A stretch of DNA of 20,090 nt, taken from NCBI GenBank assembly GCA_004151065.3, contig NWUY0300005913.1, forward strand, positions 25,092 to 45,181, in the 5' to 3' direction. The notes beneath the pieces are model-generated. The model searched no databases. It worked only from the letters and a program-made list of their open reading frames with translations, and had not been told where the DNA came from. Source of the stretch: Larix sibirica (lineage: Eukaryota > Streptophyta > Pinopsida > Pinales > Pinaceae). Positions 19,045 through 20,090 of the stretch are shown in pieces. Both the position numbers and the translations under genes were made by a program. Positions within the stretch are counted from its first letter, which is position 1. Each line of letters starts with the position of its first letter.

Positions 19045-19337
19045 TGCTTTTATGCTCCCTAAATTGTAGCAGGATTCCTAAACCCTAAAAAAATCTAGCC
19101 ATTCGAAGATTGATTGAAGCTAATAAGCCTGACGTAATATTGTTATAAGAGGCAATGACTAAAGGTGGGAAAATGGTAAAGGAATTAAAAATTTTGTTAG
19201 AAGATTGGAAATTTTTCTTCTTAGATGAAAAAGGAAGGTCTGGTGGACTGATAATGGGTTGGAGATCCAAATATCTAGTGCTGACTTACTCTTGTGGACT
19301 CAGTTTTCGGCACTGGTCTTTTCTCTCATGATCCAAT
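19044..19337 (+). pseudogene. LINE ORF2 N-terminus (AP-endonuclease fragment)
   Basis: ATG at 19044 opens MLLCSLNCSRIPKP, matching the usual 'WN.RG.G.p' endonuclease start. It continues as LAIRRLIEANKPDVILL, a stop, EAM, then DWKFFFLDEKGRSGGLIMGW, which fits the FF.D..GRSGGL...W block. Stops are at 19086 and 19146. The second replaces the Gln of the LLQE catalytic motif while the Glu remains. The frame runs to a TGA near 19335, after which similarity ends; the catalytic GDFN and SDH motifs, RT and everything downstream are absent. The protein would have cut target DNA. Confidence 0.8.
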
Positions 19338-19340
19338 TGA

Positions 19341-20025
19341 TTTGGTATTTTGAAGCTCAAACGATAAGAAGTTTGTAGATTTTCATATTCATAATTTGAC
19401 ATAAAATGTCTTCATCACAAACATATGGTTCAAAGTATTATTGTTTTGTAATCGTGTGTTTTATTAAGTGAAGATCTGCCATTGTTTTTATTTTTTGCCT
19501 TTTTGCATTATTTCAATATTATTGAAAGTTATCATTTAAAAATGTTATTTATATATTTATCAAAATTTTAGGTTTTCTAATACTAAAATAATTTTTCAAT
19601 AATAATGTTTATTATGTACATATTTGATAGATTATTATAAATAGTTTCTAAATAACTATGTTTATTTAAAAAGTAAACACTTACTTTCCTTTTTTTATCA
19701 TTTAAACATGTTATTTATATAGTTGGATTTATTTTTTCTTCAAATATATATAAAATTTTAATAATATTTTAATGAATATGCGTATTTAAATATGTTCTTT
19801 TTACAAATATATATAAACCGTTAATGCTATTTTAATTAATATGCATATTTCTTAAGCCAAAATATGTGTACTTTTAAATATCTAACCCTTATCATTTCAA
19901 CATTAATAATTAATACAAGGAGAAACTTGGTATGTTTAATGTAATATTTAATTTTCATTTAAAATTATATGAAAATTTGTAATGTCTCCAAATTTTTGCT
20001 AAGGACAACTCCATTAGATTAGGGA
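19341..20025. other. AT-rich tail with two diverged local repeats
   Basis: No gene is seen. CAAATATATATAAA at 19741 and 19804 starts two related segments 63 bases apart. ATCATTTAAAAATGTTATTT at 19531 recurs with one change at 19698, 167 bases apart. Confidence 0.5.
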
Positions 20026-20090
20026 TGTAATGACCCAAGCCACTTGGTAAAGTTGTGATAAATTATTAAGGTGGTGGCATGGGTCACAAA
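20026..20090 (+). repeat. Possible LTR edge with inverted repeat at the window end
   Basis: TGTAATGACCC at 20026 resembles the TGTAA... start of many plant LTRs. TGACCCAAGCCAC (20031-20043) is the reverse complement of GTGGCATGGGTCA (20074-20086) with one mismatch. The window ends four bases later, so neither an LTR nor any other element type can be established. Confidence 0.25.

Larger units (their letters stand above)
17950..19340 (+). mobile_element. Second LINE remnant: ORF1 and start of ORF2 only
   Basis: A CCHC-containing ORF1 remnant is followed by the N-terminal part of an endonuclease. The homology then ends near 19337 in AT-rich DNA, with no RT or 3' part. The sequence is much more AT-rich than the first LINE and its protein segments differ, so it is another family and not a duplicate. 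LINEs are usually truncated at their 5' end, so a copy holding only its 5' part was probably cut by deletion or by a later insertion. Left boundary uncertain. Confidence 0.65.

Noticed and set aside
1-20090. tRNA or rRNA genes
   Set aside because: No cloverleaf-like or conserved rRNA segment was noticed by eye; a covariance-model search would be needed to exclude a degenerate tRNA.

Overview
The window looks like heterochromatic DNA from a seed plant nuclear genome. It is AT-rich, has no compact operons, and contains decayed plant-type transposons: a Ty3/gypsy gag-pol remnant, a second Ty3/gypsy-type integrase/RNase H remnant, a plant mobile domain (PMD) pseudogene with a GT-AG intron, and two L1-type LINE remnants with DUF4283-like/CCHC ORF1 proteins. 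I found no intact host gene, tRNA, rRNA or CRISPR array. Two single N bases (4267, 7740) mark a draft assembly.

Layout: (1) 1-1300, non-coding, possibly the LTR/leader of the next element. (2) About 1306-3737, + strand: decayed Ty3/gypsy gag, aspartic protease, reverse transcriptase and start of RNase H, ending abruptly. (3) 3798-4060: 2.4 copies of a 108-109 bp tandem repeat, then AT-rich DNA and a hairpin cluster (4820-4920). (4) 5037-6141, + strand: PMD pseudogene with a 91-nt intron. (5) 6522-7760, - strand: integrase C-terminal half and, downstream of its stop, a plant/archaeal-type RNase H. (6) 7806-11140: AT-rich DNA with several local duplications and one perfect palindrome. (7) About 11160-17370, + strand: a nearly full-length L1-type LINE (ORF1; ORF2 with endonuclease, RT, zf-RVT and RNase H). 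(8) About 17950-19340, + strand: the 5' part of a second, different LINE. (9) 19340-20090: AT-rich DNA and a possible LTR edge at the right end.

Relationships: everything recognisable is parasitic DNA and dead. Most coding remnants keep long stretches of one reading frame while carrying many in-frame stops, so they decayed mainly by nonsense substitutions, with few indels. The most interesting reading is that regions 3-5 are one retroelement on the - strand: integrase, RNase H, an antisense intron-bearing PMD gene, and a tandem-repeat 3' region. This is a hypothesis from order and orientation, because no LTRs were found. Both LINEs show stop/start overlap between ORF1 and ORF2 (ATGA in one, TAATG in the other), which suggests termination-reinitiation.
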